A stretch of 64,000 bases of DNA, taken from positions 80,919,942 through 80,983,941 of the forward strand of contig CM038044.1 in the NCBI GenBank assembly GCA_021397845.1. Reading direction: 5' to 3'. Below are positions 19,788-29,905 of the stretch, one piece after another. Numbering within the stretch: the stretch's first letter is position 1; each line of letters begins with the position of its first letter. The position numbers and the translations under genes were made by a program. This stretch comes from Areca catechu. Taxonomy: Eukaryota; Streptophyta; Magnoliopsida; Arecales; Arecaceae. The notes under the pieces are model-generated. The model was not told the DNA's origin, searched no databases, and worked only from the letters and a program-made list of their open reading frames with translations.

Positions 19788-22700
19788 ATGGCCTCTTCAC
19801 TCTCACTCCGTAGTATTTTAGATGCCAACAAATTGACTGGGCCGAATTATGTTGATTGGCTGAGAAATTTGAAAATAGTACTCAGTCAAGAAAGAATTTC
19901 CTATATTCTTGATACCCCGATTTTGGAACCACCAAGGGAAGATGCCTCGCAAGAGGAGAAGACCACATATAATATGTGGCAAAATGACTCACTTACTGTC
20001 AAATGTGTTATGCTTGCCTCTATGACTAACGAGTTACAGAGGCAGCATGATAGCATGGATACTAACTCCATACTGCTAAATTTAAAAGAGCTTTATGGAG
20101 AACACAGTAGAACTGCTAGATATGAAATATCTAAGCAGTTGTTCCGTGCAAGGATGACAGAAGGTACATCAGTACAAGACCATGTATTAAAGATAATTGA
20201 TCTAATCACTCGATTAGGTCAATTAGGTTTTGTAATGGATGGGGAGTTGAATCAAGACTTGATCTTGCAATCACTCCCAGAGTCATTTTCACAGTTTGTT
20301 CTTAATTACCATATGAACAAACTTAATTCTTCCTTGCCTGAGCTGTTGAATATGTTGAAAACAGCAGAGAGCCATGTAAAGAAAAATAAGGCTCCAGTTC
20401 TTCTTGTGGATAAGAAGAAGACAGGCAAAAGGGGTTCCAATAAGAGGATGAATCCCAAAAGGGGCATTAAGAAGAAGAAAGGAAAGAAGGCCTCCGGACA
20501 GATGACCTGCTTTCATTGTGGCAAGCCGGGTCATTGGAAAAGAAACTGCAAGGTTTACCTTGCAAGTTTGAAGCCTGGTGCATCAGAGGCACCAAAAGGT
20601 ATGAAAGAAGTTCATACTATTTTGTCATTGGATTCTTCCATTTCAAATACTTGGGTGTTGGATACCGCCTGTGGTCATAACATCTGCAAATCATTGCAGG
20701 GACTTCAGGGGCTTAAAGTATTGAAGGAAGGTAACTTTGAGCTCTACGGTGCTGGAGGGGACCCCATCCAAGCAGAAGCTGTAGGGACTTATGTTTTGAA
20801 GTTACCTTCAGGGAGGATCTTGGAGCTAAGGAATTGTTACTATATGCCAAAAATCATTAGAAATATCATATCTGTACCCTTGTTACTTAAACAAGGATAT
20901 ACTATGAATGTAATGAGCAGTGGCTGCTCAATTTCTTTATCTAATGAAATTATATGTTATGGCATATTCTGCAATGGTCTCTTAACTCTTTCCACTAATG
21001 ACAATGTTTTTCATGTTTCTAACAAACGGAAAAGAGATGATGTTAACAATACCTTACTTTGGCATTGTCGACTTGGACATATTAGTGAGACTAAGATTAA
21101 CAAGTTGTACAAAGAAAATTTCTTTGATCCTTATGACTATGAGTCATTAGGAACTTGTGAATCATGTCTCATGGGTAAGATGACCAAGACTCCATTTAGT
21201 GGACATGGAGAAAGGACAAAAGAGTTATTAGGACTCATACACACAGATGTATGTGGGCCTATGACAACTCAAGCCTATGGTGGATACTCATACTTCATCA
21301 CATTTACTGATGATTTTTCAAGGTATGGATTTGTGTATCTAATGAAACATAAGTCCGATGCTTTTGAAAAATTCTTAGAGTATCAAAGTATAGTAGAGAA
21401 ACAGACAGGAAAAAGTATAAAGATCCTCCGATCAGATAGAGGAGGTGAATATTTATCCACTGAGTTTCTTGATCACCTTAAAGATAAGGGGATCATCTCT
21501 GAATGGACTCCTCCTTACACACCACAATTAAATGGTGTTGCTGAAAGGAGGAATCGTACTTTATTGGATATGGTACGGTCCATGATGTGCTTCACGGAGT
21601 TACCTTTTTCTTTCTGGGGATATGCTTTGGAAACAGCAACACATATCTTGAATAGAGTACCATCTAAAACTGTCTCTAGCACTCCATATGAATTATGGAG
21701 AAGTAAGAAGCCCAATCTTAAGTATATTAAGATATGGGGATGTCCAGCCTATGTAAAAAGGAATTTTGGACATAAACTAGATGCTAGAGCAGACAAATGT
21801 CTATTTCTCGGATATCCTAGAGATAGTATAGGATATGTGTTCTACCACCCTACTGAACAAAAAGTTTTGGTCAGTAGGCATGCCACTTTTATGGAAAAGG
21901 AATTTATCCTACAAAAGGGCACTGGTAGAAATATCGAACTTAATGAGATTCAACAAATAGACACTTCTCAGTCAAGTAACAACATAGTTAATATAGAACC
22001 TGAACACACTCCTATCCGTAGGTCTGATAGGGTGCGACAGGCACCTGAGAGGTATGGGTTCATAATTGAAAATAATGAAGCCCAAATCATTCAAAATGAT
22101 GAGCCTCTAACCTATACGGAAGCAGTCATGAGTAGAGACTCAGACAAATGGCTGGAAGCCATGAGATCCGAGATGGACTCCATGTATGTCAACCAAGTAT
22201 GGTCTTTGGTTGATGCACCAGAGGGTATTAACCCTATTGGGTGTAAATGGGTCTATAAAAGGAAGATTGGGGCAGATGGCCAAGTTGAAACTTATAAAGC
22301 CAGATTGGTGGCTAAGGGTTTCAGACAAAAACAGGGAATAGATTATGATGAAACATTTTCCCCTGTTGCCATGCTCAAATCCATTCGGATTATGCTTGCT
22401 ATAGCAGCATATCATGATTATGAGATCTGGCAAATGGATGTAAAAACTGCATTCCTCAATGGTTTCCTTGAGGAAGAGGTTTATATGTCACAACCAGAAG
22501 GTTTTGTCTTGGAAACTAAACCTAATCAGGTATGTAGGCTAAAGAAATCCATTTATGGATTAAAGCAAGCATCCAGGAGTTGGAACATCCGATTTGATAA
22601 AACAGTCAAAGAATTTGAGTTTTTCAAAAATGAGGATGAACCTTGTGTGTACAAGAAGACTAGTGGGAGTGCCATAGTTTTCTTAGTTCTATATGTTGAT

Positions 22701-23678
22701 GATATACTTATTATTGGGAATGATATCCCAATGTTACAATCAGTCAAAGTGTGGTTATCGAAACAGTTTTCCATGAAAGACTTGGGAGAAGCATCCTATA
22801 TACTGGGTATAAAGATCTATAGAGATAGATCAAGAAGGATGCTTGGCTTGTCCCAGTCTAGGTACATTAACCAGGTGCTAAAGAGATTTAGCATGGAGGA
22901 AAGTAAAAGAGGTTACTTACCTATTGGTCATGGCATACGTCTTTCTAAGAGGATGTCTCCTAAGACACCTGAAGAAAGAAATAGAATGAGTTCTATACCT
23001 TATGCTTCGGCTATAGGGTCGATTATGTATGCTATGTTATGTACTAGGCCTGATGTGGCATATGCCTTGGGTGTAGCCAGTAGATTTCAGGCTAATCCAG
23101 GAGAGGATCACTGGAAGGCTGTGAAAAATATTCTTAAGTACCTGAGAAGGACTAAGGATATTTTTCTTATATACGGAGGATCTGATCTTAAACTAGAAGC
23201 CTATTCAGACTCTAGTTTTCAATCAGACCCAGATGATAGTAAATCCATTTCAGGGTATGTCTTTACCTTGAATGGTGGAGCAGTAAGTTGGAAGAGCACT
23301 AAACAGCAGACTGTAGCTGACTCAACTACCGAGGCAGAGTACATAGCTGTCAGTGAAGCCGCCAAGGAAGCTGTCTGGATGAAGAAATTCATCACAGAGT
23401 TGGGAGTAGTTCCTGAGATTGAGAACCCGGTGCCACTCTATTGTGATAACACTGGAGCAGTTGCTCAAGCTAAGGAACCGAGAGCCCATCACAAGTCCAA
23501 GCACATTCTGAGACGCTTCCATCTTGTCCGAGAGATAATCGAAAGACAAGAAGTCTGCATCAATAGAGTAGATACAAAGAACAACATAGCAGACCCGTTC
23601 ACTAAGGCTCTACCACAGCAGGAGTTTGATCGCCACCTCGATTGTATGGGGTTAAAGAATAAGAGCGATTGGCTTTAG
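19788..23678 (+). CDS. gag-pol: copia-1 Gag-Pol polyprotein, intact
   Basis: The 1296-residue ORF starts MASSLSLRSILDANK and stops at TAG just before the PPT. Domains in order: copia capsid region (residues 1-200), a Lys-rich stretch, zinc knuckle CFHCGKPGHWKRNC (241-254), protease with WVLDTACGH (catalytic Asp292; the third motif residue is Ala instead of the usual Gly), integrase zinc finger (H426, H431, C457, C460), and integrase core D487, D550, E586, which gives the D-x35-E spacing. RT has YVDD at 969-972 and RNase H has D1141, E1182 and D1220. The single gag-pol frame is normal for Ty1/copia. The protein packages and copies the element RNA and inserts the cDNA. The frame has no stop or shift; only the DTA protease motif raises doubt about full activity. 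The ATG is the first in the frame after the leader. Confidence 0.96.
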   Translation: MASSLSLRSILDANKLTGPNYVDWLRNLKIVLSQERISYILDTPILEPPREDASQEEKTTYNMWQNDSLTVKCVMLASMTNELQRQHDSMDTNSILLNLKELYGEHSRTARYEISKQLFRARMTEGTSVQDHVLKIIDLITRLGQLGFVMDGELNQDLILQSLPESFSQFVLNYHMNKLNSSLPELLNMLKTAESHVKKNKAPVLLVDKKKTGKRGSNKRMNPKRGIKKKKGKKASGQMTCFHCGKPGHWKRNCKVYLASLKPGASEAPKGMKEVHTILSLDSSISNTWVLDTACGHNICKSLQGLQGLKVLKEGNFELYGAGGDPIQAEAVGTYVLKLPSGRILELRNCYYMPKIIRNIISVPLLLKQGYTMNVMSSGCSISLSNEIICYGIFCNGLLTLSTNDNVFHVSNKRKRDDVNNTLLWHCRLGHISETKINKLYKENFFDPYDYESLGTCESCLMGKMTKTPFSGHGERTKELLGLIHTDVCGPMTTQAYGGYSYFITFTDDFSRYGFVYLMKHKSDAFEKFLEYQSIVEKQTGKSIKILRSDRGGEYLSTEFLDHLKDKGIISEWTPPYTPQLNGVAERRNRTLLDMVRSMMCFTELPFSFWGYALETATHILNRVPSKTVSSTPYELWRSKKPNLKYIKIWGCPAYVKRNFGHKLDARADKCLFLGYPRDSIGYVFYHPTEQKVLVSRHATFMEKEFILQKGTGRNIELNEIQQIDTSQSSNNIVNIEPEHTPIRRSDRVRQAPERYGFIIENNEAQIIQNDEPLTYTEAVMSRDSDKWLEAMRSEMDSMYVNQVWSLVDAPEGINPIGCKWVYKRKIGADGQVETYKARLVAKGFRQKQGIDYDETFSPVAMLKSIRIMLAIAAYHDYEIWQMDVKTAFLNGFLEEEVYMSQPEGFVLETKPNQVCRLKKSIYGLKQASRSWNIRFDKTVKEFEFFKNEDEPCVYKKTSGSAIVFLVLYVDDILIIGNDIPMLQSVKVWLSKQFSMKDLGEASYILGIKIYRDRSRRMLGLSQSRYINQVLKRFSMEESKRGYLPIGHGIRLSKRMSPKTPEERNRMSSIPYASAIGSIMYAMLCTRPDVAYALGVASRFQANPGEDHWKAVKNILKYLRRTKDIFLIYGGSDLKLEAYSDSSFQSDPDDSKSISGYVFTLNGGAVSWKSTKQQTVADSTTEAEYIAVSEAAKEAVWMKKFITELGVVPEIENPVPLYCDNTGAVAQAKEPRAHHKSKHILRRFHLVREIIERQEVCINRVDTKNNIADPFTKALPQQEFDRHLDCMGLKNKSDWL

Positions 23679-23680
23679 TG

Positions 23681-23692
23681 CAAGTGGGAGAT
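23681..23692 (+). promoter_or_regulatory. polypurine tract, copia-1
   Basis: CAAGTGGGAGAT directly precedes the 3' LTR and directly follows the gag-pol stop; it primes plus-strand cDNA. Confidence 0.88.
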
Positions 23693-26141
23693 TGAAAGGA
23701 TTATGCCCTATAAGCCAATGTCTGCATCTCCCAGACCATTGTAAATTGACAAATTAATAAAGGCAATAATTTTTTATCATTCGCTGTGTCATTATATGAT
23801 GAACCCCATAGATTAGGGCTATGGTTGTAGGGCTATGATGAGATCATACCAGTGAGATCTAAGGCCTTAAAACCCTAATCTAGAATATTCCTAGTCATAG
23901 GAACCCTGAGTTGGGGATCAGGGTTTCCGGTAAGACTGGCACATCCTATGTATGCTGAAAAGGGTGACTGCTCTCACAGTCATTTGTGTAGGACACTAAT
24001 ACAAGGATGTGGGTGCTCATTAGTGAATGAGTCCACTGAATAGATCCAGTTTGAGAACATCTAATGGAGCCTTAGCTGCATGTCAATAGATGTTTCACAT
24101 AGTGGGAGTTGTACAAGTAGTCCTATGACCTGAGACTGCCATAATACCTTATGTACATGAACCCATGCTTTGGTTCAATCTCAATCATGACACTGGGTCA
24201 TGCACGAGGTTGATGCTGGGTATGGTGAATTGTATATGAAGGTAATGAGTAGGTCAACAAGGAATTGATCACTCCTAGTAGGAGGAGATTGCATCCAGCC
24301 AAATTAGGTCAGATGATGATTCAGGAAATCTTTGATCAAAGTACAGATATTAGAAATGATTTCTAATATCGAATTAATTGAATCATTAGTGTATGACTGA
24401 GCTGGGAATGAGTATAAACTGGATTTGACATGATTCCATATCCATAGTTATATTCGGGATGCAAGATGATTGAAGGATCGAATTGTACGGGAACTTTCCA
24501 CTGAAGGGTAGTTTTGGAATTACACCAGAATTTCCATATCTTCCGGGTAGACATGACACGTTGCTAGACGTCAATCTTGTCTTGTGGGTTGATCAAATTA
24601 AATGGTTTAATTGGATCACTAATTAGGAGGAGTCCTAATTGACTGACTCGAGTTAGCTCGATTTGACCTAAATCGATTAGAATGAGTTCTGATCAGATTA
24701 GGTCAACTTGCACTCGGACCCACTGCTGGCTAAGTATGGAACCCAATGGGTCACACACTTAGGACAGATAATCAAGGATTTAATTTGGAATTAAATCTCA
24801 TTTGCAGATGAACACACTAGCATGTGTTGCAAACCATGACTTCTACTTGAATCGGATTCGAGTTAGGGTTCCGATTTGGTCTTTTTTAGATCCAAATTCA
24901 TTCCAGTTTGAATCTAATTGAAGATTTAAAACGTTGGGCTAACAATAGGCTAGCAATTGGGCTAACCTAAGAGGCTAAACCCCTTTCCCACATCGCCTAA
25001 AACCCCTCCCCCTCTCTTCCCACGCGCGCGCGCAAGGAGAAGAGTCCACACGCGCGTGGACTCTCTCCAAATCGCGTTTTTGCGTGAAAAGAAAGAAGGG
25101 AACAGCGTCTTTTGGCTGATGAGGCGTGGATCAGAGTCCACCTAGGCGTGGACTCTTCAAAATGGGAATTATGGTGAAAAGAAAAAAAAAAAAAAAAAAA
25201 CTCCGAAGGGGCGCGACTCTTTTCTCTGCGCGCGCCCTTCTGAGTTTTTCTCGATCCCTCTTCGCGTCTGTCCATCCCAAAGGCCGTGAGATTAATCCCA
25301 AAGGCCGTGAGATTAATCCCAAGGGCCGTGAGTCAAAGAGAGAAGACGTGAGAAGGGAGAGAGGGGCGTGAGAGGATTTTTCAGAAGGAGAAGGCGCCTC
25401 TCTGTCGCCTATTTAAGAAGAAGGCTTCACCGTAAAAATCCATTCCAGATTTTCTACGGCGAAGCCTTGCTTCTCTTTCCTTCTCCCTCTCTAGAAGACT
25501 GTTTCCCCCTCCTCTCTTTCTTCTTTGATTCCTTTACAGAGCCCAGGCTCTGTCGAATCTCAGAACAGAAGGAGAGTCAGAGAGAGAAACTCTCCGACGG
25601 TAAAGGAAGAAGGCGCCTCTTTTCTTCTTTCTTACATTAAGACAACTTTGTCTTAATCTTCTTCTCCCTCCAAGACAAGCCTTGTCTCATTTTAGGACAA
25701 GGGCTTATTCTTAAGACAAGAGTGTCTTAAGAGGCCAGAACTGCCAAAAACTGGGAGAAGGGTAAGAGAGAAAGTTTTAGTCCCTGTTTGGCTAAAGGTG
25801 TCCTAGCCAATAGCCCATATATCAAGTTCTTGGGGTAGAACTTGATTGGAAGGAACCCAAATTGAGGAGTCACTGTCTTGATCATCTGCCCGTGTGGATC
25901 ACCATCGGAGGGCGGACAAGTGGACGCCTGGTGTGTTCAAAAGGTTACTCCATTTGGAGTTTATTTCTACATCAGATTGGATATAGCGATCTGAGGTTAG
26001 TATCTAAACTGTGTTTAAATTTGGACATGCATGTAGTCATAAGTTTTAATTGCTAATAAGGAGATTTTGGGATTAGGGTTCGGACCTGATTTCATAAAGT
26101 TTTTGAAATCCACACTTCCGCACTGGTCACCGAACCCAACA
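23693..26141 (+). repeat. 3' LTR of copia-1
   Basis: It has the same 2449-bp length and the same TG..CA ends as the 5' LTR, with only scattered substitutions. TSD TTAGC follows at 26142-26146. Confidence 0.96.
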
Positions 26142-26146
26142 TTAGC

Positions 26147-26960
26147 CTCTTTTGTTCTCTTCCAGTAGTGGTTCCCAGTTGTTTTAATCCGATCAAAAGC
26201 CTATTCAAAAGAGTTTGGATTTTATCTAACACCTCTCACATTGATTTCCCTATTTTCATGGTGGTTTTTATCTCAATCCCTGTTTTCACGGTCTTCTTCC
26301 CTGCACATCTTCGTTTTCTCTCAGTCCATGCCTTCACAGGTTTTCTCAGCCTTTTGTTTTTCTTGATTGAAGGTTGTCCGTTTGGTGGGGATGAGATGAA
26401 ACAGGGGATTAGATAGAGAGAGGAGCAGAGAGCATTATTAGCAATATGTGAGAGAGTTTTTCTTTTGTGTGTGCTTTTGGTGGAGTTTGTGCAGTCTTGG
26501 AGAAGACCGTGCATGAAGATCCGTTTAATATTCCCTACTCCATATTTTTGTGACTTGTTCATTGATTCCCGGAGGACTAGCATCCTTCTGGGAGTTGGAT
26601 CAGCGAGAGCCCACGTGTGGATATTCTAGAGGGTGGACATTTGGACACCTTGAGAGATTGGACTAATCTTCTCTTCTTCTTGCTATTTCCAGATTTGATT
26701 TGCTGTTAAAAGAAGCTCTATAAGGTATGTTATTTACTTTTTGTTATCATGCATATTTAGATCTGGATTTTATCATGTTGTTTATAATTATTGCATTTGC
26801 CTATACATGCTTGTGTATTAATTACATGCATCATGTTTATGTTAGATCCTGTGCATGAGTAGGTTTTTCTGTATGCATGCTTAAAAATTTTAATTATGCA
26901 ATACCTACTCTCTAGTATAACGTGCCTAGAGTAGGCATCCGATGTACTGGTTTTCCTTCA
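26147..26960 (+). repeat. 5' LTR of copia-2, second part
   Basis: It continues the LTR after the copia-1 insertion and matches 43711-44530, ending GGTTTTCCTTCA. With 14914-16189 it makes about 2090 bp against 2105 bp for the 3' copy. Confidence 0.92.
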
Positions 26961-26961
26961 G

Positions 26962-26973
26962 TGGTATCAGAGC
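26962..26973 (+). promoter_or_regulatory. primer binding site, copia-2
   Basis: TGGTATCAGAGC lies one base after the 5' LTR. Confidence 0.94.
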
Positions 26974-28080
26974 CACAGGTTTCCTGTGTAGCATATCATG
27001 AATGCATGTATTGTTGTTTTGGATATGTATCTAGATTAGAAATTACTTTTAGGAACCTAGTTGAGACCTTCACCATGGCCGTGTGTCCATAGAAATTAAT
27101 CAGGGTTTAAAACCCCTAAGTTTCTGTGGCACGAGGCAGTTCATCTATGTTGGCCTTTTCAGAAGGATCCTTAAAGGAAACCTATGGTATTAAAAATGTT
27201 TTAATCCTAATACATGATTTTACATTGGCATGTCTAAAATTGTTAAGGCTTGCAATATTATAAATGATATGATAGGACTAGATATGATGCATAAAAGATG
27301 TAAAGGGTTTTACATGAATTCAATTAAAAATGTTTTAATTAAAAGTTGGCTTTTAATCTAACAATTATGAATTGAAAGATTAATTAAATGACAAGCCAAA
27401 TTAGGGTTTATGAAATCTAATGTCATTTGAATAAGCCATCCGGGTTAATTGGGTTAGATGTCAGATTGAGTCCGTTTATTGGGTTAGACCAAAGGTAATT
27501 GAATTGGACTTAAGAGAACTAATCAAATGTTGATTAAGGACCTTCTCTTTAGTATCTATCTAATAGTTAGATGGATTAGTCCATTCTTCTAAAATGGATA
27601 TAATTAGTGGCTCTGTGGTAAGCTCGAGTTCTTAGGCTGGTCTAATCGAGTCTGGTAAATTAATTGGTGTCTAGGCAGGTTTGGCATTTTTGATCATGGC
27701 TATATGAGGCTACCTCCTTCCTGGCCAACTTGGTTGGTATCTAGGAAAGATGGTTAATGGTGGATACTCACCCATGATCTCACCTACCTGGCTAATCCGA
27801 TCAACCAGAATGGATTAGAAGAGCTTATTAATTCGAGTTAACCCATGTCATCCAAGTTGATCAGCCTATCTGATCTTTAGGTGCCCATGGACCAACTTGT
27901 TGAATTTAATTCAACCCTCCTGAGAATTGATTTGATCAGTGGGAGGTTGATCCATGTTCTTCTCTCTATTCTTCTGTCATAATTTAATTAAAATCCTCTA
28001 AAATTATTAGGTCCTAAAAAAGACTACGTCAATGAGTTGATGGTATCTTAGCCTCCCATTAAGTAGGTTAGTAATGAGTC
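26974..28080 (+). other. copia-2 leader, first half
   Basis: AT-rich noncoding sequence without a supported ORF. It shares TTGGTATCTAGGAAAG-type phrases with the copia-1 leader and continues at 38002 after the composite insertion. Confidence 0.75.
28076..28080. repeat. candidate TSD of the composite
   Basis: GAGTC is found again at 37997-38001, just outside the last LTR. A chance match of five bases is possible, but both sit exactly at LTR ends. Confidence 0.75.
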
Positions 28081-28906
28081 TGATGGGGCACGGGATAGGG
28101 ATAGGATCGTCGGCGAGCTAAGAAGTCGCCGAAGATTAGGGTATCCTATTTTTTTTTCTATTTTCTGATTTCTTTATGATGGTGACGAAGGAAAAAAATA
28201 GGGATGGAGGATAACGAGGATGGACTACCACGAACCCTGAAACCCACTCTCACAGAGAGACTTCACACATCTAGGGCATTATACCTACCACCCACCTCAC
28301 TACATGCAGTCTAGGGTATCTCACCTACCACCCATCTCACTACACGCGGAGCCCAGGGTATTTCACCTGCCACCCAGGTCACTCCTGGAGCCATGAGGGG
28401 GATTTCAAAGAATGTGGAGGAAAACGAAGATGGGGGGATAACTAGGGCATCACGCCCCTACGATGTCCCGAAGGACAAAGACAACATCAACACCCGCAGG
28501 TGAAGACATAATGGGCCATAGCCCTGAACAACAACAGCCAAACCAACTGACAAACCAAATCCCAAAAATTCAATTTCTTCTCCCCTTTTTACAATAGGAA
28601 TGAGGGGTTATTTATAAGCTCCATAACCCTCATTTGAATTTGAATACAGGATAGGGATAACTCAAATTTAAATACAAGATAGGATAAGATAAGCCTATCC
28701 ATATCTCAATCATAACCAACAAAATCCTAATTTAAAATTCAAATAAAAGATAGGATAAGATAAGCCTATCCATATCTCAATCATAACCAACAAAATCCTA
28801 ATTTAAATTTCAAATAAAAGATAAATCCTAAATTTATTTTTCAAATTTATTTGCTGCTCCGAAATTTATGCTGCTCCGAGATTCGTGCAGGATGATGTCC
28901 CCATCA
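28081..28906 (-). repeat. composite LTR L1
   Basis: 826 bp. The minus strand reads TGATGGGGACATC... at 28906 and ends ...GTGCCCCATCA at 28081. It holds two 71-bp U3 repeats and a TATAAATA box (about 28609-28616, minus strand). Confidence 0.92.
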
Positions 28907-28999
28907 TTCTCCTGAGGTGGGGAAAGCAGGGGGTGTCGACACAGAAAAGAGTTGGGAAGAAGAAACGTACCCTAATCCGTCTAGGCTCTGATACCAAGT
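28907..28999 (-). other. 93-bp minimal internal region
   Basis: The minus strand holds ACTTGGTATCAGAGC (PBS 28985-28996) at one end, a CCACCTCAGGAGAA tract next to the other LTR, and nothing coding between. The sequence equals, in inverse orientation, the internal region at 36102-36194. With L1 and L2 it forms an LTR-93bp-LTR unit of 1745 bp that resembles a TRIM (terminal-repeat retrotransposon in miniature). Confidence 0.88.
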
Positions 29000-29825
29000 T
29001 GATGGGGCATGGGATAGGGATAGGATCGTCGGCGAGCTAAGAAGTCGCCGAAGATTAGGGTATCCTATTTTTTTTTCTATTTTCTGATTTCTTTATGGTG
29101 GTGATGAAGGAAAAAAATAGGGATGGAGGATAACGAGGATGGACTACCACGAACCCTGAAACCCACTCTCACAGAGAGACTTCACACCTCTAGGGCATTA
29201 TACCTACCACCCACCTCACTACATGCAGTCTAGGGTATCTCACCTACCACCCATCTCACTACACGCGGAGCCCAGGGTATTTCACCTGCCACCCAGGTCA
29301 CTCCTGGAGCCATGAGGGGGATTTCAAAGAATGTGGAGGAAAACGAAGATGGGGGGATAACTAGGGCATCACGCCCAAACGATGTCCCGAAGGACAAAGA
29401 CAACATCAACACCCGCAGGTGAAGACATAATGGGCCATAGCCCTGAACAACAACAGCCAAACCAACTGACAAACCAAATCCCAAAAATTCAATTTCTTCT
29501 CCCCTTTTTACAATAGGAATGAGGGGTTATTTATAAGCTCCATAACCCTCATTTGAATTTGAATACAGGATAGGGATAACTCAAATTTAAATACAAGATA
29601 GGATAAGATAAGCCTATCCATATCTCAATCATAACCAACAAAATCCTAATTTAAATTTCAAATAAAAGATTGGATAAGATAAGCCTATCCATATCTCAAT
29701 CATAACCAACAAAATCCTAATTTAAATTTCAAATAAAAGATAAATCCTAAATTTATTTTTCAAATTTATTTGCTGCTCCGAAATTTGTGCTGCTCCGAGA
29801 TTCGTGCAGGATGATGTCCCCATCA
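29000..29825 (-). repeat. composite LTR L2
   Basis: 826 bp, nearly identical to L1 (for example one or two changes near 29097-29106 and 29189). The purine tract that follows at 29826-29840 (minus strand ...CACCTCAGGAGAA) is the PPT of a longer internal region. Confidence 0.92.
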
Positions 29826-29841
29826 TTCTCCTGAGGTGGGG

Positions 29842-29905
29842 AACTAAGGACGGGTTATTTGAATGGGTAGTCATGCCTTTTGGGTTATCAAACGCCCCTA
29901 GCACT
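29842..29905 (+). pseudogene. inverted 64-bp RT fragment
   Basis: The plus strand encodes TKDGLFEWVVMPFGLSNAPS, the same RT segment as gypsy-1 at about 6673-6738. Its neighbour gag-protease is on the minus strand, so this short piece is inverted relative to it. It replaces the rest of pol between protease and the PPT. Confidence 0.9.

Larger units (their letters stand above)
16190..26141 (+). mobile_element. copia-1: full-length intact Ty1/copia element
   Basis: The 9952-bp element has two 2449-bp LTRs of identical length, PBS, a 1.1-kb leader, one uninterrupted 1296-codon gag-pol, a PPT and a 5-bp TSD (TTAGC). By eye I noticed at least seven differences between the LTRs (for example near 16347, 17302, 17402, 17601, 17666, 17677 and 17992 against the matching 3' positions), mostly C/T or G/A. 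It is thus a recent insertion and the only element here with all parts needed for autonomous retrotransposition. A solo LTR of the same family is at 10216-12665. Lineage assignment (Angela, TAR or Tork-like) was not possible by eye. Confidence 0.96.

Noticed and set aside
26168..26583. Open stretches in the copia-2 LTR (26168-26416 plus, 26236-26583 minus, 43790-44113 minus)
   Set aside because: They lie in the LTR leader, differ between the two LTR copies and have no domain.
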